Source: Gnetum montanum
Lineage: Eukaryota > Streptophyta > Gnetopsida > Gnetales > Gnetaceae
DNA length: 35,007 nt
Assembly (NCBI GenBank): GCA_015680685.1
Contig: MNCI01016148.1
Span: forward strand, 77,939-112,945
Reading direction: 5' to 3'
Part shown: positions 1-9,597 of the stretch, in pieces
How the letters are laid out: each line of letters begins with the position of its first letter
How positions within the stretch are numbered: position 1 is the first letter of the stretch
Notes under the pieces: generated by a model
Databases searched by the model: none
Seen by the model: only the letters and a program-made list of their open reading frames with translations
What the model was told of the DNA's origin: nothing
Position numbers and translations under genes: made by a program

Positions 1-353
1 GAATGCTGCAATGATGAAGTAATCTCAATCTTTTTTTCCGATCATGTACACATCCAAGTACGTCACACTCGAATAAAGGTGTCGTACAATTACAAGCATC
101 ACACTGTGGACATGCACTTGGGAAAATAATCTAACTCCTAGGAAAAAAATGCAAGAGCTTCACCACAACTAACTCGAAGCTGCCTAAATGAGGTGGAAGG
201 CTCTCTTATTTATAGGTGAGGATAGGCGGTTGCGTAAACAGGGCCAGGTCGACGCAGGAAGGCTGCATCGACGGGGCCGCATCAACGCGGCTGTGTATAT
301 GGGGCCCCGTATACGCGGCCTAGTCGACGCATCAACTATATAGCGTTTCATCA
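1..353 (-). repeat. Element A 3' LTR, partial
   Basis: The stretch aligns with 6450-6811 (the 5' LTR). Shared landmarks are the AGGTGGAAGG block near 190, TATTTATAGG at 207-216, the palindromic-core array and the TTCATCA end at 347-353. On the coding strand the LTR begins TGATGAAACG. Only U3, R and the start of U5 are present; the rest lies before base 1. Divergence from the other LTR is high, roughly a quarter of positions by eye. Confidence 0.85.
207..328 (-). promoter_or_regulatory. U3 promoter array of element A 3' LTR: TATA box plus seven 6-bp cores
   Basis: A TATA box (minus-strand TATAAATA, 207-214) is followed after 19 bp by 6-bp cores starting at 234 (GTAAAC), 248 (GTCGAC), 267 (ATCGAC), 281 (ATCAAC), 295 (GTATAT), 309 (GTATAC) and 323 (GTCGAC). 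Steps are 14, 19, 14, 14, 14 and 14 bp, so cores are separated by exactly 8 bp except for one 13-bp gap after the second. The same geometry occurs in the other LTRs of A, C and D. A transcription-factor array is inferred, not shown. Confidence 0.75.
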
Positions 354-1625
354 CCCACGATTGGGTGGAAAGGAGGAGATGTGAAAGATGAAACGAGGTT
401 GTCCTGGTGATGATGAGGTGGTAGCACTAGTCAGGTAGAGTTCACAGAAAGGTTTCAGTTGTTGTCGGTTGACCAACTGCATTCGTGTAGGATCCTCAAG
501 TTTGTGGATGAGCAAGGCCCTAGATGGGAAGGTTTCGGAGACAATGTAAGGTCCCTCCCACAGTGTTTGAAACTTGGTCGGTTGTGATACATGTGTGGGG
601 TTCCAATACAACACCTTGTCTCCACATCAAAATGTGACCTTCCGAATCCTAAGATCATGACATTTTTTGTTGTAGGCCTTGTGGATCTCATTTGAAGACA
701 GGGCCCACTAATTGATTCTCATCTAACACACTTAGGTTGATAAGTCATTCGCGTTGTGCTAGCGGTAGGTCAAGACCTAAGTCACTGGCTGTGGATAGTG
801 TCCAGAGTTCTACCTGGATTGGAAGTTTTGGTAACTTTTTGTACAATAACTCATAGGGAGAGTACCCTCCAGGAAGTTTTCAAGTGGAGTGATAGGCCCA
901 AAGGGCATCATTAAGTTTGGTGCTACAATCCCTCTTATATTTGCTGATGGTTCAAGTGAGGATCTTGGTGATCTCCCTATTGGTGACTTTGGCCTGCCCG
1001 TTGGCTTGGGGGTGATAGGGTGTTGTAAATTTATGGGTGACCCCAAAGTGTTGCATGAGTTTTTGAAAAGTGACACCCGTGAAATGAGTTCCATTGTCTG
1101 AGATGATTGCACGTGGCACTCCAAACTTGTTGATGATTTGTTGTTGGACAAATTGTATAGCGATGTTTGAAGAATAGTTGATAACAACAGCTACCTCCAC
1201 CCACTTTTTGCAGTAGTCCACAGCTACGATGATGTATGCCTTTTCATTGGACAAGGGTGTGATGGGCCCCATGAAGTCGATGCCCCAAATGTCAAAGGGC
1301 TCTAGTGCTTGGATCTACTGTTGAGGTCCCTCCATCCATGCAGTCATCCCACCATCTCTTTGGCATCATTTGTAGGAGTGGGCCAACCATTGTGCATCCC
1401 TGAAAATTGTGGGCCAGTAATATCCTGCAAGCAAGATCTTAATGGCTGTGAGGCATCTAGCATAGTGGGCCCCATAAGGGCCCTCGTGAGCATCTTGGAG
1501 GATGCGCAGTGTATCATCATCAGGGACACATCATTGGACCAGGTCATCTGTAGATACCTTAGAAAGGTGGCCATTGATTTCCATGAAATGCTTGGCCTTA
1601 TGGAGAAACTGTTGTTTCTACCGAT
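351..1625 (-). pseudogene. Element A integrase (zinc-finger remnant, DDE core, C-terminal domain), broken
   Basis: Integrase would join element cDNA to host DNA in the nucleus. The N-terminal part (about 1625-1300) keeps YYWP and one CQRDGG half of the zinc-binding region but has stops. The core (1272-952) has the first Asp in VAVDYCKKW and the second in SDNGTHF. Exactly 35 residues further, at the catalytic Glu position in NGQAxV, the codon is AAA (Lys), whereas C and D keep Glu. A G-to-A change explains this. The C-terminal part (614-351) contains LWEGPYIV and ends at the LTR border. A frame change separates core and C-terminus. No chromodomain follows. The open frames on the opposite strand here are shadows. 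Confidence 0.88.
354..375 (-). other. Element A polypurine tract overlapping the pol 3' end
   Basis: On the minus strand the bases just before the 3' LTR read CACCCAATCGTGGG and then TGATGA. The G-run is the likely plus-strand primer site. It also encodes the last pol residues (PPNRG), and the pol frame terminates on the TGA that begins the LTR. The homologous position in C and D is the inner G-run at the pol end, not their LTR border. Confidence 0.6.
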
Positions 1626-1689
1626 GGTCCCTCTCCTTGGCCAACTCTTGAGTTGTGAGATAGGTGAGGATGTGATTGAACCAAGGTGA

Positions 1690-3174
1690 TGCTTTGGGCA
1701 CCTGCGAATCGACTGCACTTGCGAAGAGGAGTTCGTTTGGAAATTGGTCGGAAAGGGGCTCCTCCTTTTCTATGTCATCCCATCATGATCGAGAGAAGTG
1801 GTCAGCAACCACATTCTCAGTTCCCTTCCAATCTACCATGGTGAGGTCAAATTCCTGAAGAATCACCAGCCACCGGATGATGCGGGGGCTCATCGTTGGT
1901 TTGTTCATCAGGAACCAGATAGCACTGTGGTCAGTATGCATGAACACCTTGTATCCAAGCACATAGTGTCAGAATTTTTCCAAGGTCAACACCACCGCCA
2001 TCAACTCCTTTTCAGTGGTGGTGTAGTTAAGCTAAGCACCCACAATGCTATGGCTTGCACAGTGGATATAGTATGGATGTTTTTTATCATCACACTATGT
2101 AAGCACGGCTCCCAAGGCATAATTGGATGCATCCATCATGATGTGGAAGGGCCTAGACCAATCAGGTGCTCGTAGAACTAGAGTCTCTATGAGTTTCTGT
2201 TTAAGCAATTGGAATGGAGACTCACATTTCTTAGTCTAGATGAGCGGAGCATCTTTCTTTGTGAGTTCTACCAATAGCTTGATGATCTTCAAGAAATTTT
2301 CAATGAAGCGCTGGTAGTAACCAGTGTGGCCAAGGAATGATCGAACATATTTTACAGTGCTTGATTGTCAGGTAATTCCTTGGCTTACCCTGATCTTTTC
2401 AGGATCCACGCTAATCCCTGTCTGTGAGATACAGTGCCCCAACACAATGCCTTCTTGGACCATCAAGTGGCTTTTTTACCAATTGAGCCACAAATTAGTG
2501 TATACACACCTCTTCAGAACTTGTTTAAGGTGGTCCAAGGCTTGCTCAAATGTGGTCCCATAGGTAGAGAAGTCATCCATGAAGACTTCTATTCCACTGC
2601 CAATTTGCTACTGGAAGATGCTTTGGACAAGGTGTTGGAAAGTGGTAGGCACATTACACAGGCCAAAAGGCATCTTCTTGTATGCGAAAGTCCCCCATGA
2701 ACTTGTGAAAGTTGTTTTGGCTTGGTCCTCTGATGCAATTTGGATTTGGTTATAGCCACTATAACCATCCAAAAAGCTGTAATAATGGTGCCCTGCAATG
2801 ATATCCAACACCTGGTCCACAAATAGAAGTGGGAGTGGGCTGACCCATTCGCTATCAGCGATGGAATAGATGAACCATGCTTTCAATAATTATTCGATTT
2901 CATCTTTGATGACCTACTTTAGTCTGGGGTTCAATCGCCTTTGTGGTTGTCATCATGGCTTCATGGAGGGGTCAATATAGATCTGATGTTGGTAGACCCT
3001 GGGATCAACTCCAATTAACTCAAGATATGGCCATGCGAACGTAGCATCCCATTTGTTCACCACCTTCAGCAACTTTTTCTTTTCTTCGAGAGCAAGGGTG
3101 GCATTGATAATTATCATCTTCCCATGTTGCAAAAATGCGTATTCTAAGTGGGCTGGTAAGGACTTGAGCTCCAA
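1690..3174 (-). pseudogene. Element A reverse transcriptase and RNase H, broken and internally deleted
   Basis: RT copies element RNA into DNA and RNase H removes the RNA strand. The N-terminal connector lies at 3174-2953 (FAWPYLELIGVDPR). The palm follows at 2886-2608 with LDGYSGYNQIQIA, WGTFAYKKMPFGLCN, and then VFMDDFSTY near 2566-2600. Comparison with D shows WVSPL joined almost directly to FVDQV, so about 28 codons are missing, including the KWRVCIDFR block, without a frame change. The thumb/connection has LVLGH-like and SFLGHTGYY motifs. The RNase H (about 2250-1690) retains DASNYALGAVL, EKELMAVV and TDHSA. Several in-frame stops (TAG, TAA, TGA) interrupt it. Family assignment is firm; the product is dead. 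Confidence 0.88.
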
Positions 3175-3454
3175 GGGCTTTTGTTTGAAGCTTTCAGGGA
3201 TTTGTAGCTTTCCCCAATCATCATGGTCATCAACAGTGGAGACTTGTTGATGAACCTATTTATTTCATCCATGCTTTCTACATAGGCTTGTACAAACCCC
3301 TCAAATGGTTCCATGCACAATGTGCTGCTAGCAAGATTAGCTATCAGCCACTGGGTGCTTTCTTGAGTTGTGGCTACAGCGTACAGGCACTATTGAATTA
3401 CCAATTCTTCAGTACACCGATTGCATGCTTGAATGGATGTCCGCTTGGCAGACC

Positions 3455-3961
3455 ATAACTACTGCACACAGTTGCACCTGGAGTCATTGTACGTGATGCA
3501 TGAAATGCACTTCTTCTCGATCTCTCCAAAGGGATTTTCCTTTGAAATTTCAAGGGAAAGATCTCGGAGTCCTATTCTTGCATCCACTGTGCTCAGCCAG
3601 ATTCTTTCCATTATGATCGAGAAGTTCCCCTTGAATTCTCCACACAGATGATAAGGAAATCGGCAAGATAGGTCCACCCACAAACAGTGGTCACAATCTC
3701 CTCCACCAATCCCAAGGGGACGGTGATGGATTGGTTTGCCAACTCGAGCTGAATGTTGCTTTTCTTTAATGAGGGCAAGTTCCAATTCTTGTACATGTCA
3801 TGTGAGATCAAATTGACTTTTAACCCCGAATCTAGAAGAGCTTTACATGGCTCATTCCCTACCACCTGAAGATAGATGAGGGGGCTTCCCAGATCAGTCA
3901 ATTTCTGGGGAAGATGTCTTGCCTTTATCCAGTCAGTCATGACATGTGTGAGCATGACCAT
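3455..3961 (-). pseudogene. Element A aspartic protease (retropepsin-like), broken
   Basis: This is the polyprotein-cleaving protease. The motif ALLDSGLKVNLIS holds the DSG active-site triplet, preceded by LIYLQVVGNEPCK and followed by NIQLELANQSITVPLGLVEEIVTT. That is the typical Athila/Tat order of active site, then a Gly-Leu-Val-Glu flap region. The C-terminal part (around 3459-3785) continues in another frame with DARIGLRDLSLEISKENPFG, so one frameshift lies near 3600. It sits between gag and RT as expected. Homologous stretches are present in C and D. Confidence 0.82.
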
Positions 3962-4065
3962 TTGTACATTGGAGGATGTTTGGTTTGGAGGCTACTCAAG
4001 TGGTGGAATAGTGGAGGCGCTTTGAGGTTCAGAGGCACTAGCCACATGTGTATGTGAGGGTATGT

Positions 4066-5865
4066 TTAGGTTATTAGGCTGAAAAAAGGGACGTTTTCAT
4101 GGCTTGGGTTTCGGTCCACTTGACTGAGGTGTTGGTTGTAGGTTGACAGCTCTTGTAGCATTTCGTTGCTGTGGCTACAACGGTATCTTCCCCTACATAG
4201 GTGGAGCAGGTGGTAGCTGAGTGAGATGTTGTGGAGAAGGAGTGGCAGGAGAAGGTGATGGAGGATAGTAGAGATGTGGGCTTTTCCCCCTAGGTGATGG
4301 AGATTGTGGTCGGAAATATTTTGGGGGGATGGTAACAATTTTGAAATGTGGCATGACTAGAAGGATCCTATGGAGAGACTGGTTGCTGAATGTAGTACCC
4401 ATAGGGATTTGGCTGTCGGTAAGGCTACTACTACCTTGGAGGTGGCATTCCCCACGCTTGTGGTTGCTGCCATTACTAGAAGTATTTATAAGGCTGTGGT
4501 GGTGCTCCACTTGGATAATACCCTTGCTGCTGGTGGAACTGCCTTGGGTTGCCTTGTGGGTAAGGTAACCTTCGAGGTGTTTGCCTCCTTGCCAAGCAAG
4601 GATTCAAAACGTACACCCCAGACTCTTGAAGATGTGACACCACTGGACAACACCCCTTAGGATGTTCGTATTGACATATGCTACATTCATCATCTTACTC
4701 CGTATCAGAGTCTGCAACCTGTTCTTCTACAGCAACTTTGCCCTTACCCCTATGTTGGGCACGTTCAGCTTTCTTCTTCCTATGCCAATCATGATCATTA
4801 CCTTACTCTTTGGACTCTTTTGCAATTTTTAGCACACTTTGGAATTTTTCATCCAAAGAGTCCCACATCTTATCAACCTTTGCCGATATTTCAGATGTAA
4901 ACTTTTGTAAGGGCAAGGTTTTTCTGTTCACCGTTGCTTCCAGTGGTGATTCCTCCTCATCTTCACAAAATCAGAATTCCCTCTTTCTGATGGAGGGATC
5001 CCAATTGAACTCTTCTGCACTCTCCTTCTGTTTGAGTTCCCCCTCTTCTTTGGCCACTTGCTCAATTAGGCGCTACAGTTGGTGGGCCCTTAGTTCTGAC
5101 AATTGTCCCTAGGCGTACACGCCAAGGGTCTTTCTTGTTTCAAAGCAGAGCCCATCAATGATATGGCGAAGCTGTACCCGTTGAGAGTAGCCATGACCAG
5201 GGCACTGATGTAACAATGAATAGTACCTACTCATGGATGCATCCAAAGGTTTATGATTACCTTGTTTCCACCCTTGGATCTGATGCCTCAAATTCACCAC
5301 TCTGGAGTAGGTCTAATACTTGTCATTGAAGATCTCAAGTATCGTACTCCATCTTCTGATTGATTCCAGTTCCAAAGACTGGTACCAACTTTCTGCTTCT
5401 TTAATGAGCATGCAAGGGAATAGCTTAAGCTTCTGCTAATCATTATCAATATTCTGCAGGGTGCAAGCATCATGGAACGCTTGCAAGTGAGTTTGCGGAT
5501 CACAATTGTATCCCCCTTCAAATCTGGGGCTGTTGTTCATGTCAATGCATTTGATCCGACTATCCTTTAAGTGCCTGCTGGGTATTTGAACTGCCTCGGT
5601 GATATGGAGCATGCTCCGAGTAGCCAGCAATGGTTCATCCGAGTCATAGTCCTGCTGAGCACCATGGTGTCTATGACGATACTGGCTACCCCTCCTTTCA
5701 TGACAGTGAGGTTCACGTGATTGGTCATGCGCTTCCCCACGCCATTCCTTTCGGCCCTTACGACCACCATCACCTCGCTCCTTTCTACCATGGTTATGAT
5801 CAGAATCTGAATTGGATGAACATAGTGGAGAGCAAGAGGATGGAGAAGAGGGAGAGGGATCGTTA
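4066..5865 (-). pseudogene. Element A gag, N-terminally truncated and frameshifted
   Basis: Gag would form the particle coat. The remnant starts with a Ser/Arg/His-rich stretch (about 5865-5650), followed by IKCIDMNNSPRFEGGYN and the gag core at 5300-5109 (IQGWKQGNHKPLDA, YYSLLHQCPGHGYSQR), which matches the Retrotrans_gag pattern. Next come a charged helix-forming region (WDSLDEKFQ area near 4850), a zinc knuckle around 4650-4690 (C-x2-C-x3-HPKGCC) and a Pro/Gln/Tyr-rich tail to about 4066. Compared with D, about 770 bp covering the leader and the first part of gag are absent: the PBS lies only about 20 bp from mid-gag sequence. Confidence 0.82.
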
Positions 5866-5882
5866 CCACACTAAACCCTAAA

Positions 5883-5899
5883 CCCCGGCAACGGCGCCA
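5883..5899 (-). other. Element A primer-binding site (tRNA-Asp)
   Basis: The plus-strand sequence CCCCGGCAACGGCGCCA is the 3' end of plant tRNA-Asp, so the coding strand carries its 17-nt complement. One base (5900) separates it from the LTR start at 5901. It primes minus-strand DNA synthesis. It is perfect, unlike the decayed sites in C and D. Confidence 0.93.
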
Positions 5900-5900
5900 A

Positions 5901-6811
5901 TGATGAGCGGCTAGGTACCCCTATGCCCAACCATGCGAATCACGGGTGTTCACACGCGACTCGGTCAAATTCCATAGACTGTAAGCACTTTGCATACACC
6001 AGACCTTAACCAGAAAACCCCTTGTTAGAACGGTCGTTATCTTCCCAACCTCACTTGTGATGTTCTAGTGGCGATGGTTAAGTGAGATTGAGGCAACTGA
6101 TTTTTATGGCTTTTTACTTTATCTCTTAGTGTCTAATTAAGGTGTGGAAGGTAAAGAATGGAATATTATATAATCTATGATTATCCTAATCTATATCTTA
6201 ACTATTCCTAGCATATGTATCCAATCCCATCTTCCGTGCACATCCTAAGCATCCCCTAACCACTACCGGGTTACCAAACATTAAGCGTCGCTGGGTTGCC
6301 AAGCGTTGGGTTTATGTTCGAGATGGTCATACTTATGGTTCCTACGAACTATAAACGAGCGATAGCAATTAAAATAATAACAAGATAAACTTAAGAATTA
6401 TTAAAGCATAGAAATATTTAAACTATTAAATGCATTAAATAACTAAGTCCAATTGCTACAAGGAATGATTGAAAAGCTCATCTTTATTGCCGTTCACACC
6501 AATGGGCTCAGGTACATTAGCGTTCGAATAAAGAGCTAGACACCTTTCTTACACCTACTGCGGGCACTTGGAAAAGATTCTAACTCTCGTGAGAACTGCA
6601 AGAGCTTTGGTACAATTGACAAAAGGGTACCTAAGTGAGGTGGAAGCCCTTTTATTTATAGGCCGAAATAGGTGCCGCGTAAACGGGGCCACGTCGATGC
6701 ATAGAAGGATGCGTCGATGGGACCGCGTTGACGCGGCTGCGTATACAGGTCCCGTATACATGGCCTAGTATACGCAGCCTAGTAAACACATTGACCAAAG
6801 ACACTTCATCA
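5901..6811 (-). repeat. Element A 5' LTR, 911 bp
   Basis: It begins TGATGAGCGG at 5901, directly beside the PBS, and ends TTCATCA at 6811, giving the TGATGA...TCATCA termini seen in all related LTRs here. On the minus strand: U3 with the core array, TATA box at 6653-6660, then R and a very long U5. A direct double motif (ACCGGGTTACCAA at 6265, GCTGGGTTGCCAA at 6290) is conserved in C and D. The 5' end of its partner LTR lies outside the window. Confidence 0.9.
6653..6787 (-). promoter_or_regulatory. U3 promoter array of element A 5' LTR: TATA box plus eight 6-bp cores
   Basis: A TATA box (minus-strand TATAAATA, 6653-6660) is followed after 18 bp by cores starting at 6679 (GTAAAC), 6693 (GTCGAT), 6713 (GTCGAT), 6727 (GTTGAC), 6741 (GTATAC), 6754 (GTATAC), 6768 (GTATAC) and 6782 (GTAAAC). 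Steps are 14, 20, 14, 14, 13, 14 and 14. The architecture equals that of the partner LTR, although the two LTRs are otherwise strongly diverged. Confidence 0.78.
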
Positions 6812-8620
6812 ATTGGTTAACATGGTTAGGCTAAGTGTTTTGGTATGTGTATGTGTTCCATGATAGTATCAATCACTAGTCTGGGCAACGAACTCTTAGT
6901 CTGCCCAACTCTTAGTCTGCAGCAGCACATAGGGTTCGATACCTCTTGTCATATGTCATCTTCTTTACTTGCAACTGTTACGGCTGATGCTATTACAATT
7001 GAATTATTCAATCAAAGCCCATTTTCCAGTGGTATTTTGCGTAGCACCAACATGAAGATGGTGATAGCCGTTGCAAAAATGATGGTGGCCATGATGGAGG
7101 CAGTAGAATAGGCATAAGAGCCAATGGCTTAGGTAGTTCTGATCAACAACAGAGCTTCCATGTGTTTATTGCAACTTTACGTGCTAGTGGAGCAATGACT
7201 GGTAGCACTACCGTTTGAGCTGGTTTTTGTTCTTGTTGCAGTGCCTGTTTAGTTGCAGGTTCGTTGGGTAGTTTTTCATAGACACCCATCGCTCGTCCTC
7301 CTGCAATTTGAATTGTGCTCACCATTCCATGGTCGATCCTTTTTACAAATTCATCGTCATTAATTCTGAAAATTCAAGAACCCTGGTAGTATGTTTTATT
7401 TTTGACAGCAGGGTAGGAAAAAAAGCTCCCGTGTTTGTTCATGTTAGCCTTCCTCTTACGTATTTTACCTCTGAGAACCTCCTTTATGAAGCTTTTGAAC
7501 AGAAAATTTGTTAATATCATTCTAATAGCTTGTAATATTTTATGGATCCTCATTTCAAATATCCACTTTGAAGCTAGCCCTGGCCAAAAGGAAGTTGAAA
7601 TAGAGCAACTGCGAAGTTTAAGAAATTCAAAATAATCATGAACAAGCGGACCACAAGAGGAGTATCTGCTTGCTCAAGCAAAACAATAATGCCCCAGCAC
7701 CACCAAACCTCAGACAAACTAAAGAGGTTGGATTTGCTTTTATTTTTATTTGTATGTTTCTTCCAAGACAAATAATTTTTGTACTGAAGGTGCATTAGCG
7801 GCAGATGAGAGGCACATCCATCGGAAGGCAGAGGAAACTATTGCAAAGCAGAGAATTAGGAATTGAGAAACATGGTCGTGAGGACTTCAATTCTTGATTT
7901 TGTTACATCTCCATAATGATCTAATTCATCCATCGGAAGGCAGAGGAAGATATTGCAAAGCAGAGAATTAGGAATTGAGAAACATGGTCATGAGGACTTC
8001 AATTCTTGATTTTGTTACATCTCCATAATGATCTAATTCATCAACACTGTTGAGGTCACATTGAACGCGGCAGTGGTGATGTTGTGAGTGGTAATGGCAG
8101 TGGTGGCGGTGGGATGAAGTCGTTGTTTAATTATTTTTGCATTTTCTGAAATCGTAATCCAATAGTTCATCACAAAGAGTATCTTGTGGTACCACTCTAA
8201 TGTATTTTCTTAGACTTTGAATTGTTAAATCCATGGTGTCTAGACCGTCCACCCTCATCTAAAATGTATATTTTTATATTGAACGTGTTCACAAAAACTT
8301 AAATATAATGGTTTTGCATTGGGTTTGTTTTGTATAGTGGATTTAACCTTGGGCAAGGCCCCCCGCCCCCCTCCTTTTGCACATTAGCTATGAAAATAAT
8401 TTTAATAAGAACATCCTTTACATAGAAAAAGAACTCTTTTTTGAGGAAAACTTCCATCAAACTTAAAATTTGATGAAATAAAAACCTCATTCCTAATAAA
8501 ACTTAGAAAATTATACAAACACAATCTCATACAACTATTCTATAAGAGGGAAAAGAATAGTTAAAATAACTCTTTTAAGGATTCTCATATCATGAACCCT
8601 TTCATATGTAATTAAAGTAA
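6812..8620. other. Unassigned flanking sequence between elements A and B
   Basis: No transposon domain, RNA gene or convincing host exon is visible. The longest open frames are 60-90 codons and resemble no family I recognise. One at 7143-7325 (minus) starts in an acceptable plant context (GACCATGGAATGGTG just upstream) but has no recognisable domain. A C-rich run lies near 8360-8376 and a 112-bp tandem duplication at 7815-8042. This may be the original host sequence into which A and B inserted, or an older unrecognised repeat. Confidence 0.5.
7815..8042. repeat. Tandem duplication, two copies of a 112-bp unit
   Basis: Copy 1 is 7815-7926 and copy 2 is 7927-8038, followed by the first four bases of a third (CATC). 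Both begin CATCCATCGGAAGGCAGAGG. I count three substitutions between the copies, so the duplication is recent relative to the about 10% divergence of the nearby LTR pairs. Confidence 0.93.
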
Positions 8621-9300
8621 TGATGAATGCTCTTTTTTACTCTTCTTGCCTATTTGAAGCCTCAACTTGGTCTTCACCTTTGTCTTCCACAACTATTTTG
8701 GTTTCTTTTGCATCCAACTCTTTAGCTATTGATTTTTGAGCTTCTCCTCAACTAGTTGCTTATGTGTCTTAAGACATGAAAGCCTCTCCCCAAGAATCAT
8801 TTTTATTGGACTCTCCTTTGTTTTCAACTTTGATGGTGCATTTATGAAAGTTACCCCAAACATTAGAATGTATAACAAGTCCACTAGTGAGAAATCTAAA
8901 CTCATCTAAAAGTCAAAGTAAGAAAGGACTTTCACTAGATGTTTCATAGGTGGTTGCCTTACAATAGGCTCTTAAGACATGCTCTGAGCAACATCCCATA
9001 AGATATGGGATAAAAGGTCTTCTTATTGCTCTTTCTCCAAGAATCATTTTTCTACCTCACACTTAAACACTTTATTTGCTCTTCTCACTAAAGTGTTGAA
9101 TTGAGAAATGATGTATTTCCAAGAAATTCACATGTCTTTATATAGTGTAAGGTAAATTTGAAATTTCCACCAATTTCACTAACCAACTTTGCCACTTAGC
9201 CAAAATTTATTATATTTCCATCATCATATGATTGGCTAATTTAAATTCCACTATTTGGTTGTTGAACTTAATTCACCACTATGTAGTTATCCAACCATCA
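8621..9300 (-). repeat. Candidate element B 3' LTR, about 680 bp
   Basis: The interval begins TGATGAATGC and ends CCATCA, matching the TGATGA...TCATCA style of the other LTRs. On the coding strand a TATA-like CTATATAAAG lies near 9133-9145, about 160 bp into the LTR. A purine-rich GTAAGTGGAAG lies just before the LTR start (9301-9311). No second copy is in the window, so the borders are inferred from these signals only. The phased core array of A, C and D is not visible here. Confidence 0.4.
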
Positions 9301-9597
9301 CTTCCACTTACACACATGACAAGTAATGGTTACTTGAGATAAATTAAACATTATTTAAACTAGTACTTTAACATATACATGTTTTAATAATACTATATAG
9401 ACTTATCTAAGCATATGTATAGGATATATATGTTATGGTTAAATATTATATAAGTCTATATATATGTTATTTATTATATATGTTACTACTAAGCATATAC
9501 ATATTAAATTTTATTACTTACTACTATGTATAATAAATATTATTATAATTATATACATACATACATATATATTACCATATTATATACATATATTAAT
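9301..9597. other. AT-rich spacer between element B integrase and its candidate LTR
   Basis: About 300 bp, extremely rich in TA/AT steps (for example ATATATATG, TACATACATACATATAT). No coding potential or clear repeat unit is seen. It probably corresponds to the untranslated 3' end of element B, perhaps expanded by slippage. Confidence 0.5.

Larger units (their letters stand above)
1..6811 (-). mobile_element. Element A: decayed Athila-like Ty3/gypsy LTR retrotransposon (3' LTR cut by window start)
   Basis: Read on the minus strand the order is 5' LTR (5901-6811), tRNA-Asp PBS, gag, protease, RT, RNase H, integrase, G-run, 3' LTR (353 to beyond base 1). Domain order PR-RT-RH-INT makes it Ty3/gypsy. 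The RT and integrase style ([18 protein letters not shown]) and the absence of a chromodomain after the integrase point to the Athila/Tat branch, and the tRNA-Asp primer site fits Athila. All coding parts carry stops or frameshifts. It lacks the leader and gag N-terminus seen in element D, a segment of RT, and the 1.9-kb 3' module of C and D. The target-site duplication cannot be tested because the left end is outside the window. Confidence 0.9.

Noticed and set aside
351-614. Chromodomain after the integrase of A
   Set aside because: The C-terminal sequence ends directly at the LTR with no aromatic-cage motif; the elements are not chromoviruses.
889-2700. Plus-strand open frames across this stretch (for example 889-1101, 1309-1689, 1798-2175, 2434-2700)
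   Set aside because: They are shadows of the minus-strand integrase, RNase H and RT of element A and encode nothing recognisable.
5883-5899. Match to a tRNA-Asp gene
   Set aside because: Only the acceptor 3' end is present and it abuts an LTR, so it is a primer-binding site and not a tRNA gene.
7143-7325. Possible host exon on the minus strand, 60 codons, with a fair start context
   Set aside because: No domain, no splice-site pattern or partner exon that I can support; short enough to occur by chance.
8361-8376. C-rich run as a regulatory or quadruplex element
   Set aside because: Runs of C are broken and there is no supporting context.
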